This document shows, one piece after another, positions 1-7,831 of a DNA stretch of 64,000 nucleotides. The translations under genes and the position numbers were made by a program. The notes beneath the pieces were generated by a model that saw only the letters and a list, made by a program, of their open reading frames with translations, searched no databases and had not been told where the DNA came from. Source of the DNA: Georgenia soli (GTDB taxonomy: Bacteria; Actinomycetota; Actinomycetes; Actinomycetales; Actinomycetaceae); contig NZ_PDJI01000004.1 in NCBI RefSeq assembly GCF_002563695.1, forward strand, positions 1,426,001-1,490,000, given 5' to 3'. Every line of letters starts with the position of its first letter. Position 1 is the first letter of the stretch.

Positions 1-635
1 ACGGACACGGCGACAGCCATCGGGGCGTCCGGCACGGGGGTCGCCAGGCAGACCGTGCCGAGCGCGTACTCCTCGTGGTCGACGGCGATGTCACTGCCGC
101 CCTCGAGCTCCTGGAGCAGCGCCCGGGTCGAGGTGACCGTGCGCGGGGTGAGGTCGACCAGCGGGTGCGACGCCAGGTACTCGAGGCGGTCCTCCTCGGG
201 CAGCGTGGCGAGGACGGCCTTGCCGAGCGCGGTGGCGTGGGCGGCGTCGTGGAAACCCACCCACAGGTCGGTCCGGGGCGCGGCGGGCGAGTCGACGATC
301 TCGGCCAGGCGGATCTCGCCGTCGTCCAGGACGGAGAGGTAGGCGGCGGCGCCGAGCTCGTCGTGGAGCTGCTGGAGCACCTGCCGCGAGCGCCGCGGCT
401 GCGCGCCGCCCGCTGCGAGGGCGTCCACCCGGTCCCCGACGACGTAGCCGTCCGGGGTGCGGGCCAGGTAGCCCTCGTGCACGAGGGTGCGCAGCAGGTG
501 GTAGGTGGTGGGCAGCGGGAGGCCGACGGCGTGCGCGAGGCGTTTGGCGGGCACGGGGGCGCTCGCGGACCCGACCGCGTCGAGCAGGTTCAGGGCACGG
601 ACGACCGAGTTGATCAGGGTGGGCTGCGCTGCCAC
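1..635 (-). CDS. IclR-family transcriptional regulator (C-terminus beyond window)
   Basis: The reading frame starts at a GTG at 635 behind AGGAGGTCGAC and runs off the left edge (211 residues visible). The N-terminus is a winged helix-turn-helix typical of IclR regulators (ALNLLDAVGSA..., then AVGLPLPTTYHLLRTLVHEG). The rest is the effector-binding domain with the family's ALGKAVLA segment and, near the break, a DHEEYALGTVCLA stretch. IclR proteins bind DNA as dimers and respond to small metabolites, often as repressors of neighbouring catabolic genes. The target here cannot be named because the downstream side is outside the window. A perfect 12-bp palindrome next to the putative -10 box suggests autoregulation. 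Confidence 0.88.
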   Translation of the reverse strand, partial: MAAQPTLINSVVRALNLLDAVGSASAPVPAKRLAHAVGLPLPTTYHLLRTLVHEGYLARTPDGYVVGDRVDALAAGGAQPRRSRQVLQQLHDELGAAAYLSVLDDGEIRLAEIVDSPAAPRTDLWVGFHDAAHATALGKAVLATLPEEDRLEYLASHPLVDLTPRTVTSTRALLQELEGGSDIAVDHEEYALGTVCLATPVPDAPMAVAVS

Positions 636-653
636 GTCGACCTCCTGCGGCCA

Positions 654-678
654 AGGGTAGACAGGAACCTGCGCAGGT
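654..678 (-). promoter_or_regulatory. Putative promoter -10 and palindromic operator of the IclR gene
   Basis: On the minus strand a TACCCT box (complement 654-659) lies just upstream of the ribosome site of the IclR gene. A perfect 12-bp palindrome, ACCTGCGCAGGT, occupies 667-678, in the position of an operator that could block this promoter. A direct repeat of GTCACGT follows at about 681-701. The palindrome is read directly; its binding by this regulator is inference. Confidence 0.4.
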
Positions 679-1043
679 ACGTCACGTTGAGGTCACGTGG
701 AGCGTGCGGCACCTCCGCGGCAGCACGGGGTCGCGGCGGGCGGCGTCGCGGCACGGGGTCGCGGGGCGGGCGAGCCCCCTGTGCCCGCCCGCCCCGCGTC
801 CAGCCGACCGACACCGCAGCGAGGCGACGCTTCCGGCCGGTGCCGGCACAGAGCTAGCCGACCACAGAGGAAGCGGGAGGGGCGACGGAAGTGCCTGGTG
901 ATGACTGGGTGAATACCGCGGTCACCCCGGGGGCGAGCGCAGGGCGGAAGCCTGACGTCGGTCCGGGCACCGACACCTTCTCGCCGCGCGCGATCCGGAC
1001 ACCGTCGGTATCTTGTGATCGACCTCACCCTGCAGGAGACGTC
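679..1043. other. Intergenic region between IclR and the secreted repeat protein
   Basis: No convincing gene is present. Open frames here are high-GC shadows without a ribosome site. A GCACGGGGTCGCGG motif occurs twice (about 723-765). A TATCTT box (1009-1014), of the actinobacterial TANNNT form, lies 30 bases before the next start and may be its -10 element. The 895-1000 part could fold in the RNA, but no known riboswitch signature was recognised. Confidence 0.45.
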
Positions 1044-2255
1044 ATGGCGCACCCAGCTCAGCGACGCGAGGACGGCATCGACCGCCTCGCGAGCTGGGCG
1101 CGGCGCGGCCTTCTGGCCCTCGGCGGTACCGGCGCCGCGGTGCTTCTCTCCGCAGGTCTCACCACCTCCGCCGCGGCCGACGACTACGGCGACGACGACG
1201 GCGAGGCGCTCCTACGGGGCGTCACCTCCGTCGTCGCCGAGACGGTGGACGACGCCGCAGCGCCGGCGGTGCGAGAGCTCCCCTCCCCGGTCGGCGAGGT
1301 CGTCTCCGGAACCGTGAGACCCGCAGCCCGTGCGGTGGCCGAGCCAGTCGTGCAGGGGGCGACCGGGCCGGTCGCGCAGAAGCTGGTCACGCCGGCCGTG
1401 CAGGAGGTGGCCGCGCCGGCCACGGACGAGGTAGTTGCACCGGTGGTGCGAGAGGTTGCCGAGCCGGTGACCCGGGTGACGGAGCCGGTGGTCGACGCCG
1501 CCGCGCCTGTGGTGGGCGCGGTCCTCCAGGACGTCGTCGAACCGGTGACCGAGGGCGTCGTCGCCCCCGTCGTCGAGCCGGTCAGGGAAAGGCTCGACGC
1601 GCCGATCGTCGATCCGGTGGCGGACGGCGTCCTGGCGCCCCTCGTCGGCGCAGTGGTGACGCCCGTCCTCGACGGCGTCCTCGCCCCGGTCGCCGACGGG
1701 GTGGTGACGCCTGTCCTCGGCGGTGTGGTGACGCCTCTCCTCGGCGGTGTTCTCGACCCGGTGAGCGCTGTGCCCGTCATGCCGGCAGTCGACGCCGTCA
1801 TGGAAGCCGGCGTCGACGTGACAGGGCACGGCGCGAGGACTTCCGGCTCCCTAGCAGGTGATCTTGCGGCGACGCGGCCCGACTCGGCAGCCGCGCCCGA
1901 CACCCTGCCTGTCCGGCATGCTCACACGGCGGTCTCCCGCGGCACCGACGCCACAGGCGTCGATGTCGCCCTCCTGCTCGACACATCACTCTCCCCGTCG
2001 GCCCACGAGCCGTCGGGAGCCGCAGGTGCCACGACTCATCCCTCGAGCGGCGTCCCCTCCGGACCGCTCCTCGCGGCGCTTCCGAGCCCTGCGACGTCGA
2101 CCACGTCGACGGGCAACAACTCGCCGGGTGGCACGGACGCCGACCTCGCCGGTGGCTTCGCTGCGCCCCGGAACGACCTGAGCTTCTCCTCGGGCGCGGT
2201 CCCGCCGTCGACCTCTCTCGAGGTCCTCCTCGAGGTGGCCGTCGCTCCTGACTGA
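1044..2255 (+). CDS. Secreted Pro/Val repeat protein of unknown function
   Basis: 403 residues. The ATG at 1044 is chosen over an upstream in-frame start at 891 because GCAGGAGAC lies 4-12 bases before it and it gives a classical signal peptide: basic segment, hydrophobic core LLALGGTGAAVLLSAG, then SAAADD. After the signal, residues about 45-260 consist of an irregular repeat with a proline every 8-12 residues followed by valine (VVxPVxxGVLAPV pattern). The last 140 residues are Ser/Thr/Pro/Gly-rich and low in complexity. No enzyme motif, membrane anchor or sorting signal is visible at the end. It lies 80 bases ahead of the chaplin-like gene and the two may share a transcript. Probably a surface or matrix structural protein; function not recognised. 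Confidence 0.7.
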   Translation: MAHPAQRREDGIDRLASWARRGLLALGGTGAAVLLSAGLTTSAAADDYGDDDGEALLRGVTSVVAETVDDAAAPAVRELPSPVGEVVSGTVRPAARAVAEPVVQGATGPVAQKLVTPAVQEVAAPATDEVVAPVVREVAEPVTRVTEPVVDAAAPVVGAVLQDVVEPVTEGVVAPVVEPVRERLDAPIVDPVADGVLAPLVGAVVTPVLDGVLAPVADGVVTPVLGGVVTPLLGGVLDPVSAVPVMPAVDAVMEAGVDVTGHGARTSGSLAGDLAATRPDSAAAPDTLPVRHAHTAVSRGTDATGVDVALLLDTSLSPSAHEPSGAAGATTHPSSGVPSGPLLAALPSPATSTTSTGNNSPGGTDADLAGGFAAPRNDLSFSSGAVPPSTSLEVLLEVAVAPD

Positions 2256-2335
2256 TGGCGGTCCGGGCGGCGAGCTGCCGCCATGCGGACCCGCGCTCTT
2301 CGGGGCGCACGAACCCATCAGCCAGGAGGACTTCC

Positions 2336-3691
2336 ATGCATGTCTACGCTCGACGAGCGCTCCACACGGCGCTCCTCACCGGCGGCCTGCTCGCCGCCGG
2401 AACCGCAGCGGCCAACGCCGCAACCCACGACGGCGGGCTGGTCGGCGACATCGCCGACGACCTCACCGTCGTCGCTCCCGTCACCGCACCTGTGACCGTC
2501 GACGGCGTCGCGGTCAGCGTCCTCGGCGACGCCAGCACGAGCACCAGCTCACCGGCCCCGGCGCCTGCCGACGTCACCGTCACCGACACGTCCAGCGAGG
2601 ACACGTCCCACAGCGGGCTGGTCGGGGACGTCGTCGACGACGTCACGGTCGTCGCCCCCGTCACCGCACCCGTGACCGTCGACGGCGTCGCAGTCGGCGT
2701 CCTCGGCGACGCCAGCACGAGCACCAGCTCACCGGCCCCGGCGCCGGCACCTGCCGACGTCAGCGTCACCGACACGTCCAGCGAGGACACGTCCCACGGC
2801 GGACTGGTCGGTGACATCGCCGACGACCTCACCGTCGTCGCCCCCGTCACCGCACCCGTGACCGTGGGGTGCACGTCGGTGGCAGTGGTGGGTGATGCGG
2901 ACGCCGAGTGCGCCGGCGCGCGTACCACCGGCGCTCCTGACGTCACGGTCACGGACACCGGCCCGGACGAGGGCGCTCGTAGAGACGGCCTCGTTGGGGA
3001 CATCGCCGACGACATCACGGTCGTCGCACCCGTGACGGCGCCGGTGACCGTGGAGGGGCTGGCACTCAGCGTGATCGGCGACGCCACCACCGGGTCGAGC
3101 GGCTCCGCACCCGGCGCGACCCCGGGCGGTGTCACCGTCACGGACAGCACGGACAGCACCGAAAACGACGGCGCCCTGGTCGGCGACGTCCTGACCGACG
3201 CCACCGTCGTCGCGCCCATCACCGCCCCTGTCACCGTCGGCGGCAACGCCGTCAGCGTCCTCGGCGACGCCACCACGGTCGAGGACGCGCCGGCGGGCCC
3301 GACCGTCCCCTCAGTGCCGCCGGTCGTGCCGGACGAGCCCTCCACTCCGGAGGTACCGGCGGAGCCCGCTGAGCCCTCGGACGAGGGCGCCTCAGGCGTT
3401 CTGCCCACGGCCGAGGGCATCGACCCTGAAATCTCCGGCGTCGATGCGGACATCCGGTTCGGTGCCGGCTTCGGAGTCGGCACCGCGCCCGGCATCGCCG
3501 CGGCCCTGGGCGGCGCGTCCGGTCCCGTCCAGGCGGAGGGGTCGACGGCGGCACGGGCACCGCTGCCGCACGACGGCGAGCGCGACTCCCTCTCCGACAC
3601 GGGAGTCGGGGTAGGTGGAACGGTCTCGCTCTCGGTCCTGCTCCTCGCCGGCGGCACGGTGCTGCTGGGTCGTAAGGCCCTCGCTGCCTGA
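2336..3691 (+). CDS. Cell-surface protein with five chaplin-like repeats and a sortase-like C-terminal signal
   Basis: 451 residues. Start ATG at 2336 behind AGGAGGA (2324-2330). A signal peptide (about 1-29, ending NAAT) is followed by five repeats at about residues 34-66, 94-126, 156-190, 218-250 and 279-312. Each has the order GxVGDxxxDxTVVAP, xTAPVTV, then GxxVSVLGDA, which parallels the chaplin pattern PVxxPVxVCGNxxxVxG. Repeat 3 carries two cysteines (VGCTS and AEC) where chaplins have theirs, and repeat 5 keeps VGGNAVSVLG. Pro/Ser/Thr linkers separate the repeats. The C-terminus has LSDTG (419-423), a hydrophobic stretch and RK, the layout of an LPXTG-type anchor. Long chaplins of Streptomyces are two-repeat, sortase-anchored amyloid surface proteins. 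The similarity is by eye and needs a profile search. Confidence 0.75.
   Translation: MHVYARRALHTALLTGGLLAAGTAAANAATHDGGLVGDIADDLTVVAPVTAPVTVDGVAVSVLGDASTSTSSPAPAPADVTVTDTSSEDTSHSGLVGDVVDDVTVVAPVTAPVTVDGVAVGVLGDASTSTSSPAPAPAPADVSVTDTSSEDTSHGGLVGDIADDLTVVAPVTAPVTVGCTSVAVVGDADAECAGARTTGAPDVTVTDTGPDEGARRDGLVGDIADDITVVAPVTAPVTVEGLALSVIGDATTGSSGSAPGATPGGVTVTDSTDSTENDGALVGDVLTDATVVAPITAPVTVGGNAVSVLGDATTVEDAPAGPTVPSVPPVVPDEPSTPEVPAEPAEPSDEGASGVLPTAEGIDPEISGVDADIRFGAGFGVGTAPGIAAALGGASGPVQAEGSTAARAPLPHDGERDSLSDTGVGVGGTVSLSVLLLAGGTVLLGRKALAA
2435..3271 (+). repeat. Five coding chaplin-like repeats
   Basis: The five units lie about 180 bp apart inside the surface-protein gene. Units 1 and 2 are nearly identical in DNA over more than 100 bases, including the shared linker GACGCCAGCACGAGCACCAG. 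This indicates recent duplication; units 3 to 5 are more diverged. Confidence 0.75.
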
Positions 3692-3712
3692 GCGCAGCCC
3701 ACGGATGTCGTG

Positions 3713-3750
3713 GCTCGCCGGCCCCCACTCGGGGGAGGGGACCGGCGAGC
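3713..3750. terminator. Bidirectional terminator hairpin
   Basis: A perfect 9-bp stem, GCTCGCCGG (3713-3721) with CCGGCGAGC (3742-3750), encloses a smaller CCCCC/GGGGG hairpin. It sits between the 3' ends of two convergent genes (3691 and 3775). There is no U-tract, as is usual in high-GC actinobacteria. Confidence 0.65.
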
Positions 3751-3774
3751 TGCGCACTTCCCTCGGTGCGCGCC

Positions 3775-4062
3775 CTACAGGTCGCGCCACCGACCGCCCA
3801 CCCGCTGGGTGAGCACGGGCCCGCCCACCTGGGCCAGGTCGCGTGCGGCCTCGTGCACGCGCGCGGCCACCTGACGCGCCTCGCCGTCGTCGGCCGCGGT
3901 GAAGCGCACAGTGATCTGCGGCCGCCCTCCGACGATGCCGACGTCCCTCGCCTCCACCGTGGTGGTGCGGGCGGCGGCGTCGGCCGCCTCGGGCAGGAGC
4001 CGTTCCGGCCGGACGCCGGGATGGAGCAGGCCGACGGTCAGACGCACGCGGTAGGAGGGCAC
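3775..4062 (-). CDS. Small hypothetical protein
   Basis: 95 residues, not recognised. GTG at 4062 is preceded by GGGAAGATGGCGAC, a modest ribosome site. The predicted pattern is strand-helix-strand-strand-helix: PSYRVRLTVGLL, a helix rich in Ala/Arg, EARDVGIVGG, PQITVRFTA and EARQVAARVHEAA. This resembles a small ferredoxin-like fold. No signal peptide or catalytic motif is seen. It starts 56 bases after the sugar-transferase gene on the same strand and may be its transcript partner. A role in polysaccharide synthesis would be only positional inference. Confidence 0.55.
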   Translation of the reverse strand: MPSYRVRLTVGLLHPGVRPERLLPEAADAAARTTTVEARDVGIVGGRPQITVRFTAADDGEARQVAARVHEAARDLAQVGGPVLTQRVGGRWRDL

Positions 4063-4118
4063 GTCGCCATCTTCCCGCTTCCCGCGGGCCGCGGACTGCG
4101 GACTGCCCGTACCGCGGT

Positions 4119-5690
4119 TCAGTACGCGCCGTCGGCCCGGAAGACCTCCCGCACGGTCTTCATGATGAGGATCAGGTCCCCGCTGACGGACCAGTTCTCC
4201 ACGTAGCTGAGGTCGAGCCGCACGCTCTCGTCCCACGAGAGGTCGGAGCGGCCGGAGACCTGCCACAGCCCCGTCACGCCCGGCTTGATCAGGAGCCGGC
4301 GGTGCACGTGCCGTTCGTACTGCGCGACCTCGCTGGCCAGCGGCGGCCGCGGTCCCACCACGCTCATCCGGCCGCGCAGCACGTCCCAGAACTGGGGGAA
4401 CTCGTCCAGGGAGTGCTGGCGCAGGAACTTGCCCACCCGGGTGACGCGAGGGTCGTCGGTGAGCTTGAACAGCACGCCGTCGGCCTCGTTCCTCGCCCGC
4501 AGCTCCGCGAGGCGGGCCTCGGCGTCCACCGCCATCGAGCGGAACTTGTGCATCATGAACGGCCGGCCGTTCTGCCCCACCCGTTCCTGACGGAAGAAGA
4601 CCGGACCGCCGTCGTCGAGCTTGATCGCGATGGCGACGGCGGCGTACAGCGGGGCGAGCAGGACCAGGGCGATCGAGGCGAAGGCGATGTCCATGCTGCG
4701 CTTGACCAGGTGCGCGAGGCCGGAGAATCGCGGGAGGTCGACGTGGACCACCGGCAGCCCGTCCACCGGGCTGTGGTGGATGCGCGGCCCCGCGACGTCG
4801 GTGAGCTGGGAGACGAGCAGCAGCTCCGCGGCGCCCTCCTCGAGCTCCCACGCGAGCTGCTTGATCTCGGCGGACGGCATCTTGCCGGCGATGAGCACCG
4901 CGCCGAGCCGGGGGTCGTGGGCGGCGAGCCGCAGCTCGTCGAGGGAGACGCGCGGCAGCTCCGGCACGGGCGGCGTGCCGGTCGAGCCGCCGACCTCCGA
5001 CCCGGTGAGGGAGACCGCCACCGGCCGGTACCCGGCGTCGGGGTGCTTGCGCATCTCCGCGACGGCGCAGGCCACCTCGTCGGCGTCGCCCACGACCACG
5101 GTGCCGGTCAGCGCCCGGCCGCGCTTGCGCACCCGGGACAGCGCGGTGCGCCAGGTCAGCCGCCCCGCGAGGATGAGGCCGAGCCCGGCCGGGAGCGCGA
5201 CGACGAAGTACCCGCGGGAGAGCGGCACCGGGCCGAGGTAGGAGACGATCGCGATCGCGCCGAACGCCGCCAGCGTGGCGACCAGCACCCGGCGGTACTC
5301 CTCGAGGCCGGCGCCGAGGACGCGGCGCTTGCGGCTGTCGAAGGCGGTCAGCGAGACGAACCAGACGACGGCGATCAACCCGCTGACGGCCCCGTACCCG
5401 AGGTACTGGGAGCCCACCGCAAGTTCGTGGGGCTCGGTGCCGAAGCGGGTGAACGCGGCGATGCGCAGGGCCAGCACCACCAGGACGAAGTCGGTGACCG
5501 CGAGCGCGGCCCGGTACCTCCGGTCCCAGGCTCCGCTGGGTTCCGGGGCGAGCGCGGGCCACATCCACAGCCACGCCGACCTGGTGCCGGTGGTGGGCCG
5601 GTGCGTGGCGACCGCCGCGCCGGGTCCGCGGCCCGCGGCGGCGGGGACCGACCTCAGCGTCGTCGCCGCCGTCCTCAGGATGCGGTCCAT
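4119..5690 (-). CDS. Polyprenyl glycosylphosphotransferase (initiating sugar transferase)
   Basis: 523 residues. It transfers a sugar 1-phosphate from a nucleotide sugar to undecaprenyl phosphate at the membrane, the first step of exopolysaccharide synthesis. N-terminal half: four membrane helices (for example ALAVTDFVLVVLALRIAAF) followed by a Rossmann-like CoA-binding-3 region (VVVGDADEVACAVAEM). C-terminal half: the bacterial sugar transferase domain with KRSMDIAFASIALVLLAPL, FFRQERVGQNG, KFRSM, LDEFPQFWDVLRG, MSVVGPRPP, PGVTGLWQVSGR and LSYVENWS. This is the WbaP/CpsE architecture. Start at 5690 (GGGAGCG before ATG) is preferred; ATG at 5756 has an equally good site. It lies about 10 kb from the main cluster, which has its own short transferase (26068-26763). 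Confidence 0.9.
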   Translation of the reverse strand: MDRILRTAATTLRSVPAAAGRGPGAAVATHRPTTGTRSAWLWMWPALAPEPSGAWDRRYRAALAVTDFVLVVLALRIAAFTRFGTEPHELAVGSQYLGYGAVSGLIAVVWFVSLTAFDSRKRRVLGAGLEEYRRVLVATLAAFGAIAIVSYLGPVPLSRGYFVVALPAGLGLILAGRLTWRTALSRVRKRGRALTGTVVVGDADEVACAVAEMRKHPDAGYRPVAVSLTGSEVGGSTGTPPVPELPRVSLDELRLAAHDPRLGAVLIAGKMPSAEIKQLAWELEEGAAELLLVSQLTDVAGPRIHHSPVDGLPVVHVDLPRFSGLAHLVKRSMDIAFASIALVLLAPLYAAVAIAIKLDDGGPVFFRQERVGQNGRPFMMHKFRSMAVDAEARLAELRARNEADGVLFKLTDDPRVTRVGKFLRQHSLDEFPQFWDVLRGRMSVVGPRPPLASEVAQYERHVHRRLLIKPGVTGLWQVSGRSDLSWDESVRLDLSYVENWSVSGDLILIMKTVREVFRADGAY

Positions 5691-5756
5691 CGGTGCGCTC
5701 CCGACCCCTTGCGGGGCAGCGACCCTGGCTGGCCTGCGTGACACGCGCTTGAGCAT

Positions 5757-6180
5757 CGACGCTCCCGACGGTAGTCCCGACAAGTCTGCGGACCACTGCA
5801 TCAGGTGGCCCGCGACCCGGGCAGCCGTCGGGCCGGTGATCGGCGGGTGATCGGCCCTTCTCGCCCCTGGCCCGAAACAGGGCGATGGGGCTCCAGGGCT
5901 CCGCGCCGTTAGGGGGTGAGGGGAGTCCTGCGACTCTGACGCTCGCTGACGGGCGGCGACGGCGCCGCGCAGCCGGACGAGGCCGCCCTGGACGTCTCCC
6001 GGTGGCGCGCCTCGACACCCGGGTCCCCGGGCACGACCCCTCCCCCGGGGCGCGCGGCGAGGCTCGTCCCCTCGCCCCCGCTCCGGGGGCCGGCGCAAGA
6101 GGGGGCTCGACAGGGTTGTGGGGCCCGCAGCCCGCTCCTTACCGTCGAGGGGAACCCAACGACGAGCGAAGGAGCACGCC
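5757..6180. other. Divergent intergenic region between sugar transferase and protease
   Basis: No gene is supported here. On the plus strand TTGTGG (6116-6121) and TACCGT (6140-6145) with an 18-bp spacer form a plausible promoter for the protease. A repeated GGTGATCGGC motif (about 5835-5852) lies on the transferase side. Open frames in the region lack ribosome sites. Confidence 0.45.
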
Positions 6181-7566
6181 GTGGTGCGTACCTCTCACCT
6201 CCGCCGCGCGCTCGCGGCCGTCCCGGCGCTGCTCGCGGTCGTGATGGCGCCCGCGGCGTTCGCCTCCCCCGCCGACGGCGCAGCCTCCACCCCGCCGGGC
6301 GCCGGGCCGGCGGGCGGCGAGGAGTCCACCTACGTCGTCGTCATGAGTGACGGGACGAGCGACGACGCCGTGGTCTCGGAGGCGGAGCGCCACGATGCCG
6401 AGCAGACCTACGAGGAGGCGGTCGAGGGGTACACCGCCTCCATGACCCCCGCCGAGGCCGCGAGCCTCGAGGCCGACCCGGCCGTGGAGTTCGTGGCCGA
6501 GGACCGCGTCGTGGCCACGCTGGAGCCGGCCGAGGAGGCCACCGCCGCCGCCCAGCTCGTGGGGAACCAGGTCAGGCGGATCGGCGGGCCGTCGTCGTCC
6601 ACCCTCGCCGGGAACGGCGCCGGGGCGGTCGGCGTCAACATCGCCGTGATCGACTCCGGCGTCGACCGGGCGCACCCGGACCTCAACGTCCGCGGCGGGG
6701 TCGACTGCTCCAGCGGCAGCGCCGCCGTCCCGGGCGCGAGCCTGACCGACCAGCTCGGCCACGGCACGCTCGTGGCCGGCGTGGTCGCCGCCCGCGACAA
6801 CGGCTTCGGCGTGGTCGGCACCGCGCCCGGTGCCCCCGTGTGGTCCGTCCGGGTGGCCGACGCCAACGGCCGCATCACGATCTCCAGCCTGGTCTGCGCC
6901 GTCGACTGGGTGACCTCCACCCGCACCGATGCGGACCGGGGCAACGACATCGCCCTCGCGAACATCAGCATCGCGGGCTCCGGCAAGGACGACGGCAAGT
7001 GCGGGCGGGTGTCCAAGGACCCGCTCCACGCGGCGATCTGCGGCTCGGTGCGCGCCGGGGTGGCTTACGTCGTCGCCGCCGGCAACGCCTCACACGACCT
7101 CGCGCTCGACATCCCGGCCTCCTACGACCAGGTGCTCGCGGTGACGGCCGCCGCCGACACGGACGGGAGCCCCGGCGGGGCGGGCCCGGACGCCTGCCCG
7201 CCGTCGACCATCGCGATGACCGACGACGCCGCAGCCCCCTTCTCCAACTTCGCCGTCTCCGGAGGGGACCGGCAGCACACCGTCGCCGCCCCCGGAGCCT
7301 GCATCACCTCGACCTCGCCCGGCGGCGCGTACTCCGCGGCCCGCTCGGGGACGAGCTTCGCCAGTCCGGTGGCGGCGGGCACGCTCGCGCTGTGCCTGCA
7401 GGGCGGGCAGTGCCCGCGCGGCGACGGCGTCGCCACGACCACGCGGTTCCGCGACCTCGTCGCGGCGTACAACCGGGACCACCCCGACCACGGGTTCGCG
7501 GGCGACCCGGCCCGCCCGAACGGGAACCGGTACTACGGGGACCTGGTGGCGGAGTCACCGTTCTGA
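6181..7566 (+). CDS. Secreted S8 family serine peptidase (subtilisin-like)
   Basis: 461 residues. GTG at 6181 follows GAAGGAG at 6168-6174. Signal peptide: RRALAAVPALLAVVMAPAAFA. Residues about 40-125 form an inhibitor I9-type propeptide (YVVVMSDG, then YTASMTPAEAASLEADPAV and FVAEDRVV). The catalytic triad is visible: Asp in NIAVIDSGVD, His in QLGHGTLVAGVVA and Ser in GTSFASPVAAG. The oxyanion Asn is in VVAAGNAS. Several cysteines could form disulfides. There is no C-terminal anchor, so it is probably released. It is encoded alone, divergently from the sugar transferase. Likely a degradative or surface-processing protease. Confidence 0.93.
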   Translation: MVRTSHLRRALAAVPALLAVVMAPAAFASPADGAASTPPGAGPAGGEESTYVVVMSDGTSDDAVVSEAERHDAEQTYEEAVEGYTASMTPAEAASLEADPAVEFVAEDRVVATLEPAEEATAAAQLVGNQVRRIGGPSSSTLAGNGAGAVGVNIAVIDSGVDRAHPDLNVRGGVDCSSGSAAVPGASLTDQLGHGTLVAGVVAARDNGFGVVGTAPGAPVWSVRVADANGRITISSLVCAVDWVTSTRTDADRGNDIALANISIAGSGKDDGKCGRVSKDPLHAAICGSVRAGVAYVVAAGNASHDLALDIPASYDQVLAVTAAADTDGSPGGAGPDACPPSTIAMTDDAAAPFSNFAVSGGDRQHTVAAPGACITSTSPGGAYSAARSGTSFASPVAAGTLALCLQGGQCPRGDGVATTTRFRDLVAAYNRDHPDHGFAGDPARPNGNRYYGDLVAESPF

Positions 7567-7599
7567 CGCGGTCGGCAGCTGACGCCAGGGCACCTCAGT

Positions 7600-7687
7600 G
7601 CCTCCATGCCTCCGCGCCTCCGTGCCTCCGCGCCTCCGCGCCTCCGCGCCTCCGCGCCTCCGCGCCTCCGCGCCTCCGTGCCTCCGT
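7600..7687. repeat. 8-bp tandem repeat (GCCTCCGY), 11 units
   Basis: Eleven head-to-tail units of GCCTCCGC with occasional GCCTCCGT or GCCTCCAT lie 33 bases after the protease stop. The unit length is not a multiple of three, so the tract is unlikely to be coding. It lies between the 3' ends of the protease and the MFS gene, and polymerase slippage should make the copy number variable. Confidence 0.85.
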
Positions 7688-7831
7688 GCCTCAACGATTC
7701 TTGGTGCGCGTTCCTGCGTTCGGTGCGTGGTGCAACGGGCACCGGACGAAGGAACGTGCACCGAGATCGCTGGCCGCCCGAGGAATGGGGACGGCCCCCT
7801 CGGAAGGTGACGGTTCGCCAGGAGGGGCAAG

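Noticed and set aside
895..1000. Possible riboswitch in the leader of the secreted repeat protein
   Set aside because: GTGAATACC and GGGCGGAAGCCTGACG recall some cyclic di-AMP riboswitch leaders, but the conserved blocks do not line up and no pairing scheme was convincing.
891..1043. Longer 454-residue version of the secreted repeat protein
   Set aside because: The upstream GTG lacks a ribosome site and would bury the signal peptide; ATG 1044 has GCAGGAG at good spacing.
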